Source: Synechococcus sp. CCY 9618
Lineage (GTDB): Bacteria > Cyanobacteriota > Cyanobacteriia > PCC-6307 > Cyanobiaceae
Direction: 5' to 3'
Length of the DNA: 47,236 bases
Assembly (NCBI RefSeq): GCF_019038415.1
Contig: NZ_JAFKRG010000041.1
Span: 1 to 47,236 of the forward strand
Made by a program: the position numbers and the translations under genes. Below are positions 45,335 to 47,236 of this stretch, in pieces. The notes under the pieces were generated by a model that saw only the letters and a program-made list of their open reading frames with translations, had not been told where the DNA came from and did no database searches. Position 1 is the first letter of the stretch. Every line of letters starts with the position of its first letter.

Positions 45335-45757
45335 TCAGGAGGAGCTGGCGTCGCGGGGGCCGGAAGACTCCTTGGCGGACCCACCGAGATCGACGGCCTC
45401 CACATTGATGGTGACGTCCCTGGCGTCGATCTCCTCACGGTTCCCGGGGCCCCAGAAGGAAGGTGAACTGCCGGAGTCAGATGCAGTGGCAGCGGAGTCA
45501 CCGGGAGCGAAGCTGCTGCCGCAGGCCGGACAGACATCGGTGCCAAGACTGGCGAAACCGCAGCTGGGGCAGGTGCGAAGGCGCCGCTTCACCAGCTGCC
45601 AGCCGATCAGGGCAACCCCGCCCGCCAGCAGCGGCAGGAGCAGCAGGGTGAGGGTGAGGCCACCGATCACATCCAGCAGCAGGCGGCCGGCGGAGGTGGG
45701 CACCAGCAGCAGGGCCGCCGCCACACCGATCCACAGCCAGGGAATGCGACGCTCCAT
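45335..45757 (-). CDS. Membrane protein with zinc-ribbon motif
   Basis: 140 residues from ATG 45757. The N-terminal half holds two hydrophobic segments (IPWLWIGVAAALLLVPTSAG and LTLTLLLLPLLAGGVALIGW). Then CPSCGFASLGTDVCPACGSSF gives a CxxC-x10-CxxC zinc ribbon, followed by an acidic Ser-rich cytoplasmic tail with ARDVTINVEAVDL near the end. The ATG overlaps the upstream stop by one base (TGATG), so it is coupled to 45757-45993. Function unknown. Confidence 0.7.
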   Translation of the reverse strand: MERRIPWLWIGVAAALLLVPTSAGRLLLDVIGGLTLTLLLLPLLAGGVALIGWQLVKRRLRTCPSCGFASLGTDVCPACGSSFAPGDSAATASDSGSSPSFWGPGNREEIDARDVTINVEAVDLGGSAKESSGPRDASSS

Positions 45758-45993
45758 CAGCGCTGGAAGCGCGGATCGTTCTCGAACCAGCGCTCCAGGG
45801 CCGCCAGACCTTCCACACCGGCCCACCCGAGCAGGAGGGCCGCCACCAGCCAGCAGGCCAGCAGCCCGAGCCCCAGAAGCAGGGGAACCAGCGCCAGGGT
45901 GGTGAGGCCGATCAGGACCACGGCTCCCACCGCCATGCTGACCAGCGCCAGGCTGGCGGGCAGGGGGTGAATCCTCAGCACGGGCTTGGCCAA
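45757..45993 (-). CDS. Small hydrophobic membrane protein
   Basis: 78 residues from ATG 45993. Two or three hydrophobic stretches: LPASLALVSMAVGAVVLIGL, LVPLLLGLGLLACWLVAALLLGWAG, ending FENDPRFQR. It is the first gene of a two-gene minus-strand unit with the zinc-ribbon protein (TGATG junction). No family recognised; a partner role for the zinc-ribbon protein is plausible from coupling alone. Confidence 0.6.
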   Translation of the reverse strand: MAKPVLRIHPLPASLALVSMAVGAVVLIGLTTLALVPLLLGLGLLACWLVAALLLGWAGVEGLAALERWFENDPRFQR

Positions 45994-46043
45994 AGGTTCT
46001 TGGGTTCAAGACCTTCCTATCTTCACCCGAAATCGGCCCGCCA

Positions 46044-46985
46044 TCAGCGGGGCAACGGTGTGGATGGCCCCCCCGCCGTGCCGCCGGACAGGACGACGTT
46101 GAAGCACTGGCCGTAATAGATCACAGCCCCGAGCAACCACACCCAGAGGGTCAGCAGCAGGACACCACCCACCACGCCATAAGCCTGGAAGCGCAGCCCG
46201 AGGGCCAGCAGACTCCTGCCGAGCAGCAGATTGGAAAGGGTCAGGCCTCCGCTCACCAGGAGGGCCCCGGGCAACAGGGCCCGCAGACGAATGCGTCGAG
46301 AAGGCAGAAGCCAGAGAAACAGCAGGGTGGCGCTGAAACTGATCAGCAGGGAGACCAGAAGATCCAGCCCGAATGACAGGGAGCCCACCCAGCGGATCGG
46401 CTCCGGAAGATAGGACTGCAGCAGGTCATGGAAGCCCCTGGAGCCGAACAGCCGAATCGTGGTGACCAGCTGATCGATGACGATCAGCAGCCCGGCCGCC
46501 AGCAACATCAGCAAAGCCTTGAGGCGCAGGGTGAGAAAGCGACGCAGGTGCTCATACCAGGTCAGATGATCGAATCCGAAGGGCCCGTTCCACCAGAGTC
46601 GATCAGCGCCCCGCTGCAGGGTCAGATAGATGTTGCTGGCATTGAGGGCAAGCAGCACCAGGCCCAGGATCCCTGCCCCGAATCCCTGGTTGGTGAAGCG
46701 CAGCAGGGTGGCTTCGAAGGCCGGCAACGCCGACGAGGGCAGCACCTGGGCCACCAGCTGGATCAGTCGGTCTGAGCGCTCGACGTCCCGACCCAGGACC
46801 CGGGAGGCCACCGAAAGGGCGATCAGCAGGGCCGGGAAGAAAGACTGAAGCGTGTGATAAGCGAAAGCAGCACTGAGATCGACACAATCCGCCCTCAACC
46901 ACAGGGCATAGGCCTTCCAGAAAGGCCGAAAGCGACGGCGCCAGCTCACAACAGCTCCATGCTCGAGGATGCGAATCGGCAACAC
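46044..46985 (-). CDS. YihY/virulence factor BrkB family membrane protein
   Basis: 313 residues from GTG 46985. Six hydrophobic segments, with the family features CVDLSAAFAYHTLQSFFPAL near residue 35 (usually AAxxAYYxxxSLxP) and a GAVIYYGQCFN ending. Once called ribonuclease BN, but the family is now considered a membrane protein, possibly a transporter; the substrate is unknown. It lies downstream of the rrn terminator on the same strand and is likely transcribed from its own promoter in 46986-47126. Nothing else is visible in that gap. Confidence 0.85.
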   Translation of the reverse strand: MLPIRILEHGAVVSWRRRFRPFWKAYALWLRADCVDLSAAFAYHTLQSFFPALLIALSVASRVLGRDVERSDRLIQLVAQVLPSSALPAFEATLLRFTNQGFGAGILGLVLLALNASNIYLTLQRGADRLWWNGPFGFDHLTWYEHLRRFLTLRLKALLMLLAAGLLIVIDQLVTTIRLFGSRGFHDLLQSYLPEPIRWVGSLSFGLDLLVSLLISFSATLLFLWLLPSRRIRLRALLPGALLVSGGLTLSNLLLGRSLLALGLRFQAYGVVGGVLLLTLWVWLLGAVIYYGQCFNVVLSGGTAGGPSTPLPR

Positions 46986-47126
46986 AAGGCATCATGGCGT
47001 CTGAGCGGTCAAGGCTTCGCTTCAGGCTGAACCGATCCGCCTCCAGCCCCGGCAGAGCCTCCAATTCCCGCAGAGGGAGGGAGTCCACCACCCCAACAGA
47101 GCAGCCACCACCCCCAGCGGCCAACA

Positions 47127-47154
47127 AAAAAGCCACCCATTCGGGTGGCTTTTT
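47127..47154 (-). terminator. Terminator behind the 5S rRNA gene (works in both directions)
   Basis: AAAAAGCCACCC-ATTC-GGGTGGCTTTTT is a perfect 12-bp inverted repeat including A and T runs on both sides. On the minus strand it sits about 40 bases after the 5S rRNA 3' end, so it should end the rrn transcript; by symmetry it would also stop plus-strand transcripts. Confidence 0.85.
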
Positions 47155-47195
47155 GTCCAGTCCCCCGACACTTGGCCGGGGATATGGAGAAGTTT

Positions 47196-47236
47196 TACCT
47201 GGCATCGAGCTATTTTTGCAGGGGGCTACCCCCCAA
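47196..47236 (-). rRNA. rrf: 5S rRNA, 3' end (rest lies beyond the window)
   Basis: The minus strand reads TTGGGGGGTAGCCCCCTGCA then AAAATAGCTCGATGCCAGGT, the conserved 3' third of cyanobacterial 5S rRNA: helix IV/V arm (GGGGGGTAGCCCCC) and the 3' strand of helix I (GCCAGGT). The end is set near 47196 by that last helix strand and may be off by a few bases. Only about 41 of about 118 bases are present. Confidence 0.9.

Overview
The window is a dense stretch of a high-GC cyanobacterial chromosome. A picocyanobacterium of the Cyanobium / high-GC Synechococcus type fits best. Evidence: a one-helix high-light-inducible protein, cyanobacterial families (DUF4912, DUF1400, DUF2973, DUF2834, a RarA/unknown-domain fusion), a PAPS-type CysH, several tiny picocyanobacterial proteins, and the 3' end of a cyanobacterial 5S rRNA on the minus strand at the right edge. 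I see no insertion sequence, phage gene, CRISPR array or tRNA. No stretch longer than 300 bases lacks a plausible gene.

Layout. 1-4.7 kb: end of a DUF4912 gene with a coupled small membrane protein, a secreted PLD-like lipoprotein, a FAD monooxygenase-like enzyme and small hypotheticals. 4.7-9.6 kb: phosphoglucomutase, a zinc alcohol dehydrogenase, ThiD, a VOC protein and a GAF protein with a paired-cysteine tail. 9.6-20.2 kb, minus strand: a LysM protein and a long array holding two adaptor-RND efflux pairs, with a small two-helix protein coupled to the upstream pump. 20.2-25.4 kb: RarA fusion, DUF1400 protein with its own terminator, Bcp peroxiredoxin, and CysH-CoaX.

25.4-33.0 kb is a plus-strand run: an NDH-2-like flavoprotein, a HAD hydrolase, HflX, a 1-Cys peroxiredoxin, KtrB, KtrA and AnmK. 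Many junctions overlap by a few bases, so translational coupling is likely. 33.0-39.0 kb is rich in small proteins (ribbon-helix-helix regulator, Nif11-like protein, a 54-residue twin-CX3C protein, DUF2973, a 35-residue membrane peptide) around an ABC-F ATPase and a Deg/HtrA protease. 39.0-47.2 kb: HrpB helicase, HAD-IIB phosphatase, Hli protein followed by a strong terminator and an 18-bp tandem repeat, XseA-XseB-DUF2834, two minus-strand membrane proteins, a YihY/BrkB protein, and the rrn terminator with the 5S 3' end.

Most genes are housekeeping or transport genes with recognisable families. I found no clear new multi-gene defence or biosynthetic system. The best leads are small: the twin-CX3C miniprotein, the small protein coupled to the RND pump together with the enlarged pump linkers, the 18-bp repeat array behind hli, and a Nif11-like protein ending in Gly-Gly.
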